Assembly (NCBI RefSeq): GCF_019469185.1 | Contig: NZ_CP048264.1 | Location: 930,001-994,000, forward strand | DNA length: 64,000 bases | Reading direction: 5' to 3' | DNA from: Gilliamella sp. ESL0441 | Lineage (GTDB): Bacteria > Pseudomonadota > Gammaproteobacteria > Enterobacterales > Orbaceae | Part shown: piece after piece, positions 9,041 to 18,129 of the stretch | Layout of the letters: every line of letters starts with the position of its first letter | How positions within the stretch are numbered: position 1 is the stretch's first letter | Position numbers and translations under genes: made by a program | Notes under the pieces: generated by a model | The model's database searches: none | Seen by the model: only the letters and a program-made list of their open reading frames with translations | What the model was told of the DNA's origin: nothing

Positions 9041-9733
9041 ATGACACAATTTACGGGATTTACCCAAACGGGGCTTAATTTTTTACAAGATGTATGGATC
9101 AACAATAGTAAAGCATGGTTTGAAGAGCACCGATCAATCTATGATAACGAATTAATCAAACCTTTCAGGCTATTAGTAGAACAGTTAACCCCCAACATGC
9201 TGAAAATTGATGAATGGTTTGAAACAAAACCCGTTATTGGGAAAACCATATCTCGTATTCATCGTGATACGCGTTTTTCAAAAGATAAATCGTTATACCG
9301 CAGTCGGTTATGGTTAACCTTTAAACGACCAAACCGAGATTGGAAAGAAGCGCCTGCTTACTTTTTTGAAATAGCGCCTAATTGTTATCGTTATGGACTT
9401 GGCTACTATTGCGCATCAAAACAAACAATGGATATCTTTCGGGAAGAGATTCTTAATGACAGCACAAAATTTTTAGAGATGATTCGCTGCGTTAAAAAAC
9501 CATTTGAACTCGTTGGTGAAAGTTATAAACGCCCACTAATTAAAGATCAAGATGCAAAAATCGCAACTTGGTATAATCGAAAAAGTTTGGCTGCAATGGT
9601 CACTAACACCAATATTGAAGATTTATTAAATGAAGATCTACCCAACAAATTATCAAAGGGTTTTAAACAACTATTACCCCTTTATAATTATTTAATGCGA
9701 GTTGAGATGATAAAAAATATTCCAAATTTATGA
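9041..9733 (+). CDS. DUF2461 (TIGR02453 family) protein
   Basis: A 230-residue cytosolic protein that matches the DUF2461 pattern: an N-terminal FLxxVWINNSKAWFEEHR segment, then SRIHRDTRFSKDKSLYRSRLW, then a conserved aromatic-rich block (AYFFEI, YRYGLGYY). Members are widespread but uncharacterised, so no reaction is proposed. It begins 3 bp after kdsB and probably shares its transcript, although function in lipopolysaccharide synthesis does not follow from that. The marC gene converges from the other side. Confidence 0.85.
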   Translation: MTQFTGFTQTGLNFLQDVWINNSKAWFEEHRSIYDNELIKPFRLLVEQLTPNMLKIDEWFETKPVIGKTISRIHRDTRFSKDKSLYRSRLWLTFKRPNRDWKEAPAYFFEIAPNCYRYGLGYYCASKQTMDIFREEILNDSTKFLEMIRCVKKPFELVGESYKRPLIKDQDAKIATWYNRKSLAAMVTNTNIEDLLNEDLPNKLSKGFKQLLPLYNYLMRVEMIKNIPNL

Positions 9734-9812
9734 TTCAAAATAAAGCATTAGTGAGCTAGCCAAAGTTGATTGTGTTATCACCATAAATAACATTATTAAC
9801 TCGTTTAATTTA

Positions 9813-10475
9813 TTAAATATTTGGAAAGCTCACGATTAATTCTTTCACACCATTAATGATGAATTGAGTACCAACGCAGACTAATAAAAATCCCATAATT
9901 CTTGACGTTGCTTCAATCCCACTTTTCCCCATAAAACGCATTATGCTGCCAGCACTCCGCATACAAAACCATAGAATAATACATAATAAAAGAGGAACTA
10001 ATATTGATGAAGTATAAACAACCCAGCTTGAAATATTATAACCACCGTTATTTACTGTTGAAGCCATACTGATAATCATTGCGATAGTACCTGGACCAGC
10101 CGTACTTGGCATAGCTAATGGCACAAAAGCAATATTATTTGATATTTCTTTCATCTTAGCATCAGCTTCTAACGTACGGTGAGAAGGTTGTTGAGGAAAC
10201 AGCATTCTAAAACCGATAATACCCACAATCATTCCGCCGGCAATACGTAATCCTGGAATTGAAATGCCAAATGTATTCATCACCAGTTGCCCACCATAAA
10301 AAGAAACAACCATAATGATGAAAACGTAAATACAAGTCATTTTAGACTGGTAGTTTCGTTCTTCATTAGTCATATCTCCTGATAGACCTAATAACAGCAC
10401 AACCGTTGTGAGGGGATTAGTCAAAGGAATAAATAAGATTAAACCAAAGCCGACAGTTTGAATCAGTTCTAACAT
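9813..10475 (-). CDS. marC: MarC family integral membrane protein
   Basis: 220 residues with six predicted hydrophobic segments and the hallmark blocks PLTNPLTTV near the N-terminus, [22 protein letters not shown] and [17 protein letters not shown]. The match to E. coli MarC runs the full length. MarC was once linked to multiple antibiotic resistance, but this was not upheld and its substrate is unknown. It lies downstream of ssb on the same strand, with a hairpin between them, so it may be a separate unit. No marRAB genes are nearby. Confidence 0.9.
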   Translation of the reverse strand: MLELIQTVGFGLILFIPLTNPLTTVVLLLGLSGDMTNEERNYQSKMTCIYVFIIMVVSFYGGQLVMNTFGISIPGLRIAGGMIVGIIGFRMLFPQQPSHRTLEADAKMKEISNNIAFVPLAMPSTAGPGTIAMIISMASTVNNGGYNISSWVVYTSSILVPLLLCIILWFCMRSAGSIMRFMGKSGIEATSRIMGFLLVCVGTQFIINGVKELIVSFPNI

Positions 10476-10558
10476 AATTCTATCTTATAATTATCAAAAA
10501 ACTTACATAATTATAATTCAAATTAGATTGATAAGATATATGGGAAAGATAAGATTTC

Positions 10559-10578
10559 TGGGCGTTTTATTACGCCCA
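10559..10578 (-). terminator. Hairpin after ssb
   Basis: A 7-bp GC-rich stem (TGGGCGT with ACGCCCA) and a 6-base loop, 22 bp after the ssb stop on the minus strand. A T-rich run precedes the hairpin and no clear U-tract follows, so it may be an inefficient terminator. Confidence 0.5.
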
Positions 10579-10599
10579 AAATTAAAAAAATAGGTAAGA

Positions 10600-11109
10600 T
10601 TAAAAAGGAATATCGTCATCGAAATCCATAGGTGGTTCAGGCGATTTTGGTTGAGCTGGGTTTTGTTGAACTGGACGAGGTGCGCTAGGTGCAGCCGACA
10701 TATTATTTGCACTTTGTCCCCAATTTTGTGAACCATCATCAAAGTTTTCATTACTATTACGAGATCCTAAAATTTGTAACGTACCACCAATAGGATTAAT
10801 TACAACTTCTGTCGTATAACGATCATTGCCTGTTTGATCTTGCCATTTTCGCGTTTGTAATTGTCCTTCAAGATATACTTGAGTTCCTTTTTTGATATAT
10901 TCACCTGCAATTTCAGCTAACTTACCAAAAACAACGACACGATGCCATTCTGTACGATCACGGGTTTCACCAGTTTGTTTATCTTTCCATGATTCTGAAG
11001 TTGCAACACTGAAATTAGCAACAGCGCTACCATTTGGCATATAACGAACTTCTGGATCTTGACCTAAATTACCAACTAATATGACTTTATTTATTCCACG
11101 GCTTGCCAT
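10600..11109 (-). CDS. ssb: Single-stranded DNA-binding protein
   Basis: 169 residues. An N-terminal OB fold (1-110) begins [20 protein letters not shown] with the [16 protein letters not shown] strand, then comes a Gln/Pro/Asn-rich linker, and the protein ends in the acidic tip DFDDDIPF that recruits SSB-interacting repair and replication proteins. It coats single-stranded DNA during replication, recombination and repair. The ATG is preceded by TAGGAG. The usual divergent neighbour uvrA is replaced here by corA. Confidence 0.97.
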   Translation of the reverse strand: MASRGINKVILVGNLGQDPEVRYMPNGSAVANFSVATSESWKDKQTGETRDRTEWHRVVVFGKLAEIAGEYIKKGTQVYLEGQLQTRKWQDQTGNDRYTTEVVINPIGGTLQILGSRNSNENFDDGSQNWGQSANNMSAAPSAPRPVQQNPAQPKSPEPPMDFDDDIPF

Positions 11110-11323
11110 TATAAACTCCTAAATATTGCACAAACATTTAATTGTCGTATTGTAACATGAGACAATCTTAACATCACCGTTTTTAATTTAAATATGGAAC
11201 TTTGTATCCATTTCTAAAGATACAGAAATATTTGCATAACCATAGGAATTTATGCACATAACGAGTATAATGCCAAACATTTGTTAAAAGAATTTTTGAA
11301 ATATTTTCCTTGAAGGGGGCCTT

Positions 11324-12265
11324 ATGATTAATGCGTTTGGATTAAAAAACAAACAATTAGTAAAAGTTAATGAAGGCGACATTAGTAATGCAGCTTGGAT
11401 TGATTTGATTGAACCAGAAGAAGCTGATCGAGATTTTGTTTTAACGCATTTAGGACAAAATTTAGCAACAAGTATTGAACTAGATGATATTGAGGCCTCA
11501 GCCCGTTTTTTTGAAGATAACGAAGGATTACATGTTCACTCCTTCTTTTTTTATGAAGATGCTGAAGATCGAGCAGGAAACTCGACTGTCGCTTTTACAG
11601 TGCACAATGGACGATTGTTTACTTTACGAGAAAGAGATTTACCCGCTTTTCGTTTGTATCGCATGCGTTCTCGTTATCAAAGTCTGGTAGATGGAAATCC
11701 TTACGAAATATTACTTGATTTATTTGAAGTTAAAGTTGAACAACTAGCGGATCAAATTGAACGTATCTATAGTAAATTAGAGGAGTTAAGTTTAATTATT
11801 ATGGATCGTTCTGCTCAAGAACAATATGATGAAGCAATTACATCATTAGCTGAACTCGAAGATACTGCTTGGAAAGTCAGATTATGTTTGATGGATAGCC
11901 AACGAGCGGTTAACTATCTCGTTCGTCGAGCAAAAATGCCAGTTGATCAACTTGAACAAGCTCGCGAAGTTATTCGCGATGTTGAATCGCTAGTACCACA
12001 TAATGAATCATTGTTTCAAAAAGTTAACTTTTTAATGCAAGCAGCTACAAGCTTTATTAATATTGAGCAAAGCCGAATCATTAAAATTTTCTCGGTGGTA
12101 TCAGTTGTATTTTTACCACCAACTGTGGTTGCATCGGCATATGGTATGAACTTTGAAAATATGCCAGAACTCAAATGGGAATATGGTTACCCATTCTCAT
12201 TACTACTCATGTTATTGGCTGGCGTTGCGCCTTATATTTATTTTAAACTAAAAAAATGGTTATAA
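11324..12265 (+). CDS. corA: Magnesium/cobalt transporter CorA
   Basis: 313 residues. A long cytosolic alpha/beta domain leads to two C-terminal membrane helices with the diagnostic YGMN motif in the loop after the first ([14 protein letters not shown], about 280), then a positively charged C-terminus (KLKKWL). CorA is a pentameric channel for Mg2+ influx. The ATG follows GAAGGGGGCC, a strong ribosome binding site. A TATAAT box lies at 11266-11271, flanked upstream by the inverted repeat TGCATA/TATGCA, but no -35 is convincing. Confidence 0.96.
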   Translation: MINAFGLKNKQLVKVNEGDISNAAWIDLIEPEEADRDFVLTHLGQNLATSIELDDIEASARFFEDNEGLHVHSFFFYEDAEDRAGNSTVAFTVHNGRLFTLRERDLPAFRLYRMRSRYQSLVDGNPYEILLDLFEVKVEQLADQIERIYSKLEELSLIIMDRSAQEQYDEAITSLAELEDTAWKVRLCLMDSQRAVNYLVRRAKMPVDQLEQAREVIRDVESLVPHNESLFQKVNFLMQAATSFINIEQSRIIKIFSVVSVVFLPPTVVASAYGMNFENMPELKWEYGYPFSLLLMLLAGVAPYIYFKLKKWL

Positions 12266-12488
12266 ATATAACAGTTGATTGAATGTTAATTTGTCCTTTT
12301 TAAGGTAGTGAATAAAAAATTAGTTAATGTTTTAATTTCATAAAAGGAACTGAGTAAATCTATTAATAACAAGGAGATAACAAAGTTGCCTTTTATGTTT
12401 TTCGTACTCAATAATTAAATGCCAAAAGTATAGAAAGCTATATATCTAAGATCATAAGTATGATTAGTTTGTCATAAAAGGGAGTAAC

Positions 12489-13457
12489 ATGAGTCAGTAT
12501 GCACTAGTCACCGACATCGGTGGAACCAATGCCCGTTTTGCATTGTTTAATTTAGCTACAAACGAGTTATCAGCAATCACCAAAATTCTTATTGCAAAAG
12601 ATGACATCTTACTGAAATTAATAAAAAATTATATTCAATCCCAATCGGTAAAAGTTGAAACTGCATGTATTGCAATTGCCTGTCCGATTGATGATAGCGA
12701 CACTGTTATTATGACAAATAACAATTTGTCGTTTTCTCGTCGTGAACTAATCGAAGAACTCCAACTTAAAAAACTTGAAGTCATTAATGATTTTACAGCG
12801 GTCTCAACATCTATCCCCAAATTGTTACCGCAAGATCTGGTGAAAATTGGGGGTGATGAACCTAATTTAAATTATCCTATTGCAATATATGGTGCAGGTA
12901 CGGGGCTAGGCGTTTCTCATTTAATAAAAGTTAATCATCAATGGATAAGTCTGTCCGGCGAGGGGGGACACACAGAATTACCCATGATAAATGAGGAAGA
13001 AGATCGCATTTTAGCGCAGCTTCGTCAAAAATTTGGTCGAGTTTCTGCTGAACGGTTTTTATCCGGAAATGGAATTGTAAACATCTATCAAGCGATACAG
13101 CAAATAAATAACCAACCACTAACTAACATTACGCCTGATATTATCGTAAATAGAGCATTAACTAATAGCTGTGAAATCTGTTTGCAAACATTAAATTATT
13201 TTTGTACATTTATGGGAAGATTTGGTGGTAATTTAGCGTTAACGTTGAATACGCAAGGCGGTGTATACATTGCTGGTGGTATTGTTCCTCGTTTCCTTGA
13301 CTTTTTTAAAGCATCGGCGTTCAGATCGGCATTTGAGCATAAAGGACGTATGTCTACTCTCGTAAAAAAGATTCCGGTTTATGTCATTACACATAAAGAT
13401 CCTGGACTATTTGGCGCCGGAGTTTATCTACAAAATAATCTTCATAATATTGTTTAA
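12489..13457 (+). CDS. glk: Glucokinase
   Basis: Phosphorylates free intracellular glucose with ATP to glucose-6-phosphate. The 322 residues start MSQYALVTDIGGTNARFA, the phosphate-binding motif of the ROK-independent proteobacterial glucokinases, followed by EVINDFTA, GAGTGLG, GEGGHTELP and GGVYIAGGIVPR. Length and motifs match E. coli Glk. It begins behind AAAAGGGAG. The ycgL gene starts 12 bp after its stop and may be cotranscribed, although the functional link is unclear. Confidence 0.95.
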   Translation: MSQYALVTDIGGTNARFALFNLATNELSAITKILIAKDDILLKLIKNYIQSQSVKVETACIAIACPIDDSDTVIMTNNNLSFSRRELIEELQLKKLEVINDFTAVSTSIPKLLPQDLVKIGGDEPNLNYPIAIYGAGTGLGVSHLIKVNHQWISLSGEGGHTELPMINEEEDRILAQLRQKFGRVSAERFLSGNGIVNIYQAIQQINNQPLTNITPDIIVNRALTNSCEICLQTLNYFCTFMGRFGGNLALTLNTQGGVYIAGGIVPRFLDFFKASAFRSAFEHKGRMSTLVKKIPVYVITHKDPGLFGAGVYLQNNLHNIV

Positions 13458-13469
13458 AGGTTTTATTTT

Positions 13470-13718
13470 ATGATGTGGTGTTATATCTATCGTAGTACAA
13501 AAAAAGAAAATTGTTATTTATATATGAAAAGTGAAAATGATTTTTCGGGCATTCCTGAAAAAATCCTCTCAATTTTTGGTACACCAGTTTTTGTAATGAA
13601 AGTCTTATTAGACGGAAAAAGACGGTTTGTGGTAGGGACATCGGATGAAATTGAAGAAAAGATTAAAACGGATGGATTTTTCTTACAAATGTTAAAAGAA
13701 GATGATTTTAAAGCATGA
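13470..13718 (+). CDS. ycgL: YcgL-domain protein
   Basis: 82 residues beginning [19 protein letters not shown], the signature of the YcgL domain, followed by the FGTP and [10 protein letters not shown] segments. It is a small soluble alpha/beta protein of unknown function, conserved in gammaproteobacteria. It overlaps ycgN by 4 bp, an arrangement also known from enterobacteria, so the two are translationally coupled. Initiation at the second ATG (13473) is equally possible. Confidence 0.88.
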   Translation: MMWCYIYRSTKKENCYLYMKSENDFSGIPEKILSIFGTPVFVMKVLLDGKRRFVVGTSDEIEEKIKTDGFFLQMLKEDDFKA

Positions 13719-14137
13719 GTGAACCATTTTGGAAAGATAAAACCTTAGATCAACTAAGCGATGAAGAGTGGGAACAACTATGTGATGGTTGTGGTCAATG
13801 CTGTTTAAATAAATTAATGGATGAAGACACTGACGAAATTCTATATACCAATGTCGCTTGTAATCTGCTCGATGCCAACACATGCCAATGTAGGCATTAC
13901 CATAATCGTTTCGAGTATGAACCGGATTGCATTAAACTCACTCGTGAAAATTTACTCACTATTGAATGGCTACCTTTGAGCTGTTCTTATCGATATTTCC
14001 AAGAAAATGGAAAATTACCGGATTGGCATCCACTAATTGTTGGAAACAAAAAAATGATGCATGAATTAAAAATATCGGTCAAAAATCGGATAGTGTATGA
14101 AAAAGATGTTATTTGTTGGGAAGATCATATTATTTAA
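13715..14137 (+). CDS. ycgN: YcgN, UPF0260 cysteine-cluster protein
   Basis: 140 residues. The cysteine motif CDGCGQCC near residues 23-30 belongs to the CxxCxxCC family, which is thought to bind a metal or iron-sulfur cluster. More cysteines follow in [17 protein letters not shown] and DCIKLTREN. No enzymatic activity is established for the family. The gene overlaps ycgL and ends just before a hairpin shared with the convergent yggT. Confidence 0.88.
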   Translation: MSEPFWKDKTLDQLSDEEWEQLCDGCGQCCLNKLMDEDTDEILYTNVACNLLDANTCQCRHYHNRFEYEPDCIKLTRENLLTIEWLPLSCSYRYFQENGKLPDWHPLIVGNKKMMHELKISVKNRIVYEKDVICWEDHII

Positions 14138-14156
14138 AAAGGGAGCAATGCTCCCT
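14136..14156 (-). terminator. Terminator of yggS-yggT, shared with ycgN
   Basis: The stem AGGGAGC/GCTCCCT (14140-14146 with 14150-14156) has a three-base loop. On the minus strand it is followed by TTTTTAAAT, a proper U-tract, so it mainly terminates yggT; it lies directly after the ycgN stop and may also serve that gene. Confidence 0.75.
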
Positions 14157-14165
14157 CTGACAAGT

Positions 14166-14723
14166 TTAAAGTATCATCCATGACAAGCCAAAAATATTAT
14201 TGGCAAAAAGATTCAAAAACATAAGCGCTATCGCAAAAATAGCAAAAGATACATCAATCATACCAATTGGAGGAATAAAACGACGTATTGGAGCCATTAA
14301 AGGTTCAGTTAACTGATAAAGAATTTCATCAGCCACCGAATTTCCTCGACTAATCCAACTCAATATTGCTCTAAAAAATAATAACCAGAACACGAGATGT
14401 CCTGCGGCATGCAAAATAGCGACAAAAGCATAAAACAAAAAAGTAACACTGTCAAAAAGAGACTGTAATGAAGCAAAATAGACAATAAACATCACTTTTA
14501 ATAATGCAAATAGATACAAAAGCATCCAAGTTGCAGTATCAACCTTACCGATTGATGGAATAAAGCGTCGTACATGACCAATAATTGGTTGAGTAATCTT
14601 TACGATAAATTGTGTGATAGGATTATAAAAATTGACTCTTACTTTTTGCATCCATAAACGTAAAATCAAAACATACAAGCAAAAGGTCAAAAACGTTTTG
14701 CCAAGAAAGAAAATTAATTCCAT
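14166..14723 (-). CDS. yggT: YggT family membrane protein
   Basis: 185 residues with two YGGT repeats: LRLWMQKVRVNFYNPITQF followed by PIIGHVRRFIP, and a second copy LSWISRGNS followed by PLMAPIRRFIPPIGMID. Four hydrophobic segments place it in the inner membrane. I chose the ATG at 14723, which follows GAGGAG and starts MELIFFLGK; a longer frame runs back into yggS but lacks homology there. Relatives are linked to osmotic or ion stress in E. coli and to division-site or thylakoid organisation in other lineages; the precise role is unsettled. Confidence 0.9.
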   Translation of the reverse strand: MELIFFLGKTFLTFCLYVLILRLWMQKVRVNFYNPITQFIVKITQPIIGHVRRFIPSIGKVDTATWMLLYLFALLKVMFIVYFASLQSLFDSVTFLFYAFVAILHAAGHLVFWLLFFRAILSWISRGNSVADEILYQLTEPLMAPIRRFIPPIGMIDVSFAIFAIALMFLNLFANNIFGLSWMIL

Positions 14724-14760
14724 TAAGTACTCCTCAAAGTAAAGTAATGCAGGCAATATA

Positions 14761-15462
14761 TCATAAATAGATTCTTGAACCAAAAATCGCCGTACCAATA
14801 CGAACCATTGTGCTACCTGCAAAAATTGCTGCTTTCATATCACCACTCATCCCCATAGACAACGTATCCATAAACGGATAATCACGCTGTAATTGTTGCA
14901 AAAGCAATTGCATTTTAGAAAAAACACACAATTGTTTATCAAAATCGTCTTCAATTTCCGGAATTGCCATCAAACCCCGTAAATTAAGATTAGGAAGAGT
15001 TCTAATTTGCTTAACTAAATCGATAACCTCATCGGGTTTTATGCCCGATTTAGTGGATTCGTTGCTAATATTTACTTGTATAAGAACATTCAATTTAGGC
15101 ATAGTAGAAGGACGTTGGTCATTAAGTCGTTGAGCAATTTTGAAGCGATCGATAGTGTGCATCCAATCAAAATTTTCGGCTACCAATTTAGTTTTATTTG
15201 ATTGTAATGGCCCAATAAAGTGCCAATTTAAAGAAATGTCGGGCATTTTTTCTTTAAAATAATTTATCTTTTCAACACCTTCTTGAACATAATTTTCACC
15301 AAAAGAACGCTGTCCCGCATGAATAGCTTCTTCGATAAGACTAACCGGTTTAGTTTTACTGACTGCAATTAGTTCAATTGTTTTGGGATCTCTGCCACAA
15401 TTTAATGCGATTTTTTGAATTTCGCTTTTGATGGCAATTAAATTGTCATGTACTGTTTTCAT
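14761..15462 (-). CDS. yggS: PLP homeostasis protein YggS
   Basis: A YBL036C/PROSC-family protein of about 233 residues, a single-domain pyridoxal-phosphate-binding barrel. The PLP lysine lies in the block AVSKTKPVSLI near residue 35; other family blocks are FGENYVQEG, WHFIGPLQSNK, MGMSGDMKAAI and STMVRIGTAIFG. It buffers free PLP and affects amino acid pools. The ATG at 15462 (MKTVHDN) fits the family N-terminus better than a TTG 15 bp upstream. Its start lies only 23 bp from the divergent PilT-like gene. It precedes yggT in the same transcript. Confidence 0.93.
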   Translation of the reverse strand: MKTVHDNLIAIKSEIQKIALNCGRDPKTIELIAVSKTKPVSLIEEAIHAGQRSFGENYVQEGVEKINYFKEKMPDISLNWHFIGPLQSNKTKLVAENFDWMHTIDRFKIAQRLNDQRPSTMPKLNVLIQVNISNESTKSGIKPDEVIDLVKQIRTLPNLNLRGLMAIPEIEDDFDKQLCVFSKMQLLLQQLQRDYPFMDTLSMGMSGDMKAAIFAGSTMVRIGTAIFGSRIYL

Positions 15463-15485
15463 TTTATACCCAATCAATAATTAAG

Positions 15486-16439
15486 ATGTCAAATTCAATA
15501 TTAAATTCATTATTACTTATTAGTGTAACGCAAAAAGCGTCTGATTTGCACCTATCAAGCGGTGAAATACCTTGTATTCGCATAAATGGACAACTTCAAT
15601 TTATCACTCGTGATAAATTGATCGCAAAAGAACTTGAAAGTGAATTATTAAAACTACTTAATGACTCACAAAAAAACGATTTACTACAAAATAAGCAGAT
15701 TGATTTTGCTTATCATCATGAAGAAATAGGGCGATTTAGGGTAAATATCTTTTATCAATACCGAGGGATTTCAGCTGTTTTTCGTATATTAAATCATCAA
15801 ATACCAACTTTAAAAGAGATTGGGGCGCCTAAAGTATTCAATTCATTGATTCAATCTGATAGTGGTATTATTTTAGTGACTGGAGCCACGGGGAGCGGAA
15901 AATCCACTACTTTGGCTTCGTTAATACAATTTATCAATTCAACCTCAGCAAAACATATTATCACATTAGAAGATCCAATAGAGTTTATTTATCAAAATGA
16001 TAAATCATTAATTCAACAACGTGAACTCGCTGATTTTAGTACAGTGTTAGAAAGTATCTTAAGACAAGATCCCGATATTATATTATTTGGCGAATTACGT
16101 AATAAACAATCAATACAAGCTGCATTGACCGCTGCCGAAACAGGGCATCTTGTTTTGGCAACCTTACATACTTGTTCAGCTATTCAAACTATTAACCGGA
16201 TTATTGATATATTTCCTGAAACTTCAAGAAACTCTATCCGTACTCAATTATCCAACAGTTTAAGGGCAGTAATATCACAAAAGCTAGTCACCAATAACAA
16301 TCGGCGCAAAGCCTCGTTCGAAATATTAATTAATACACCAGCAGTGAGCAATTTAATTAATGAAGGAAAGATCAAACAAATTTTATCATTAATGCAAACC
16401 GGTCAACAATATGGCATGCAAATCATGCATCAAGATTAA
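15486..16439 (+). CDS. PilT-like ATPase (YggR-type), orphan
   Basis: 317 residues of the type II/IV secretion ATPase superfamily. The Walker A motif is GATGSGKST near 137-145, the Asp box is ITLEDPIEF, the Walker B-like motif is DPDIILFGELRN and the His box is GHLVLATLHT. In true PilT retraction motors the C-terminus carries AIRNLIRE; here it reads AVSNLINEG, and the protein stops about 25 residues later, shorter than the usual ~340. No other pilus genes are in the window. The arrangement, divergent from yggS, matches E. coli yggR, whose function is not known. A motor for twitching is possible only if pilus genes exist elsewhere. Confidence 0.85.
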   Translation: MSNSILNSLLLISVTQKASDLHLSSGEIPCIRINGQLQFITRDKLIAKELESELLKLLNDSQKNDLLQNKQIDFAYHHEEIGRFRVNIFYQYRGISAVFRILNHQIPTLKEIGAPKVFNSLIQSDSGIILVTGATGSGKSTTLASLIQFINSTSAKHIITLEDPIEFIYQNDKSLIQQRELADFSTVLESILRQDPDIILFGELRNKQSIQAALTAAETGHLVLATLHTCSAIQTINRIIDIFPETSRNSIRTQLSNSLRAVISQKLVTNNNRRKASFEILINTPAVSNLINEGKIKQILSLMQTGQQYGMQIMHQD

Positions 16440-16485
16440 AATTGAATAATAAGCAAATCTTCTTCAGATTCAGTACGAAATGAAT

Positions 16486-16502
16486 GTCTTCCTGTGGAAG
16501 AC
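16486..16502. terminator. Small hairpin after the PilT-like gene
   Basis: A perfect 7-bp stem (GTCTTCC/GGAAGAC) with a three-base loop, 47 bp after the stop. No U-tract follows on the plus strand, so termination is uncertain. Confidence 0.35.
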
Positions 16503-16590
16503 AAAATTAATCATATACACATTATGTTTTCTAAAGAAATACCTTATACTAATTATTAAATAACCAATTATTTTTAAGAGGCAGATTAAA

Positions 16591-17400
16591 ATGGAACAAC
16601 GTATAGGTTTTATTGGTTTAGGTAATATGGGGAATGCGATATTACAAGGCATTTTAGCGAGTAACATTATAACGGGATCACAACTTTATGTATATGATAC
16701 TCACCCAGAAAAAGGGATTTCTCTCAATCAATTGTACGGTATCAATAATTTAGATTCGGCAAAAAACGTCGCAAAAGAATCTGATATTGTCATTGTTGCT
16801 GTAAAACCTAATGTTATTATTGATGTGCTAAATGATATTCAAAAAGAATTGAAAAAAAATACGATAGTAATTTCTATTGCTGCTGGCGTTAGTATCAAAT
16901 CCATTGCCAAATGTGTTGGCTATGAACAAAAAATTATTCGTGTCATGCCAAATACGCCGGCATTAGTCAATGCGGCAATGTGCTCAATTACACCAAATAC
17001 GGAAGTGACTGCTGAAGAATTAGAAATAGTTCAGAAATTATTCAATTGTATAGGTGAAACAGAAATTGTCTCTGAATATTTAATTGATGCCGTTGTTGGA
17101 GCGAGTGGTTCTTCGCCAGCTTTTGTATTTATGTTTATTGAAGCGCTAGCCGATGGTGCTGTTAAAGGTGGATTATCAAGAAAACAAGCTTATAAATTTG
17201 CTGCTCAAGCGGTATTAGGATCGGCAAAATTGTTACTTGAAACTGAAAAACATCCAGGTGAATTAAAAGATATGGTATGTTCTCCAGCAGGCACAACAAT
17301 TGAAGGAGTACAAATGCTTGAAGAAAAGGGCTTTAGGGCAGCAATTATTGATGCTGTAGAAGCAACCATTACTAAATCCAAATTACTTGGTGAAAAATAA
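16591..17400 (+). CDS. proC: Pyrroline-5-carboxylate reductase
   Basis: Last step of proline synthesis: NAD(P)H-dependent reduction of pyrroline-5-carboxylate. The 269 residues start MEQRIGFIGLGNMGNAI, a Rossmann nucleotide-binding motif, followed by VAVKPN, RVMPNTPALV near 120, and the signature VVGASGSSPAFVF and SPAGTTIEGV near the C-terminus. Its place beside yggS and a pilT-like gene resembles the pilT-yggS-proC-yggT cluster of Pseudomonas, whereas in E. coli proC lies elsewhere. The ribosome binding site AAGAGGC precedes the ATG. Confidence 0.96.
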   Translation: MEQRIGFIGLGNMGNAILQGILASNIITGSQLYVYDTHPEKGISLNQLYGINNLDSAKNVAKESDIVIVAVKPNVIIDVLNDIQKELKKNTIVISIAAGVSIKSIAKCVGYEQKIIRVMPNTPALVNAAMCSITPNTEVTAEELEIVQKLFNCIGETEIVSEYLIDAVVGASGSSPAFVFMFIEALADGAVKGGLSRKQAYKFAAQAVLGSAKLLLETEKHPGELKDMVCSPAGTTIEGVQMLEEKGFRAAIIDAVEATITKSKLLGEK

Positions 17401-17423
17401 TTCATTAATAAAAATGGTAGGAT

Positions 17424-17453
17424 TGTCCATCGAAATAAAACAGATGGACATCT
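17424..17453 (+). terminator. Hairpin after proC
   Basis: An 8-bp stem (TGTCCATC at 17424-17431, GATGGACA at 17443-17450) with an 11-base loop, starting 24 bp after the proC stop and followed by TCTT. A moderate terminator candidate. Confidence 0.45.
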
Positions 17454-17716
17454 TGAAAGGTTTTAACTATTGAATTAATCATTAAAATCTTTGAAACATT
17501 TCTTGCATAAATAACAAATATATGAGTAAATAGAACACAGCATATAACATGCAGATTTATTTAGTAACATCTCGATTTAAGCAGTTTGTAGTTTACTTTC
17601 TATTTACATTAGTATTAGTTCTCTTCAGCTTTCACGTTTCAGTGTTTATAAGTAGTCCAAGTTTTATGTTTTTTAAATTAGCCCGTCGGCTTTAAATTTT
17701 TTATAGGAAGATTATT
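17454..17716 (+). promoter_or_regulatory. Long leader region of the cold-shock gene
   Basis: More than 250 bp without coding potential precede the cold-shock gene. A small GC hairpin (AGCC-CGTC-GGCT, 17681-17692) followed by an AT-rich, T-rich run sits shortly upstream of the ribosome binding site AGGAAG. Cold-shock mRNAs of the cspA family often have long structured leaders that control stability and translation; whether this one does is inference, since the transcription start is unknown. Confidence 0.45.
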
Positions 17717-17926
17717 ATGTCTAAGAAAACTGGTCAAGTTAAATGGTTCAACGAAAGTAAAGGTTATGGTTTTATTTCTCCTGCTGATGGTAGCAAAGAT
17801 GTATTTGTACATTTTTCTGCAATCGCTGGTGATGGATTTAAAACATTAGGTGAAGGTCAACAAGTTGAGTTTTCTATCCAAGATAGCGAACGTGGCCCAG
17901 CTGCTGCTGATGTTGTAGTAATGTAA
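17717..17926 (+). CDS. CspA-family cold-shock protein (CspE/CspC-like)
   Basis: 69 residues forming one cold-shock domain. Both nucleic-acid-binding motifs are visible: RNP1 as KGYGFI near 15-20 and RNP2 as DVFVHF near 28-33. It binds single-stranded RNA and DNA as an RNA chaperone and antiterminator. The N-terminus [16 protein letters not shown] resembles the non-cold-induced CspE and CspC more than CspA, but the paralogue cannot be fixed by eye. The gene is monocistronic, with a long leader and a strong terminator. Confidence 0.95.
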   Translation: MSKKTGQVKWFNESKGYGFISPADGSKDVFVHFSAIAGDGFKTLGEGQQVEFSIQDSERGPAAADVVVM

Positions 17927-17946
17927 TTACTACCTACCTCATTTAT

Positions 17947-17986
17947 ATCTTATCAGCATGTAATCATTATATGCTGATAAGATTTT
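17947..17986 (+). terminator. Terminator of the cold-shock gene
   Basis: A perfect 13-bp stem (17947-17959 with 17971-17983) with an 11-base loop and a short T-run, 20 bp after the stop. Confidence 0.8.
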
Positions 17987-18086
17987 CCATTTTACCCTTT
18001 ACAATTTACTCCTCTTTTTTCATTGTATAATAAAATTAGATAATATATCATTCCCTTCGATTTTTGGTTTTAGCCAAATTCTTATT

Positions 18087-18103
18087 ATTATCATAATGAT
18101 AAT
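18087..18103. promoter_or_regulatory. Perfect 17-bp palindrome upstream of the small secreted protein gene
   Basis: ATTATCAT-A-ATGATAAT is an exact 8-1-8 inverted repeat ending 26 bp before the ATG at 18130. It is built from the hexamer GATAAT seen in Fur boxes, but the two copies face opposite to the classic 7-1-7 arrangement, so the regulator is not assigned. Confidence 0.35.
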
Positions 18104-18129
18104 GTAATTTATCGTAAGGAAATTAAATA

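Noticed and set aside
12386-12418. Tiny frame (TTG start, 10 codons) behind a strong AAGGAG, upstream of glk
   Set aside because: The purine-rich site is at a plausible distance, but the peptide shows no leader-peptide logic and no attenuator hairpin follows.
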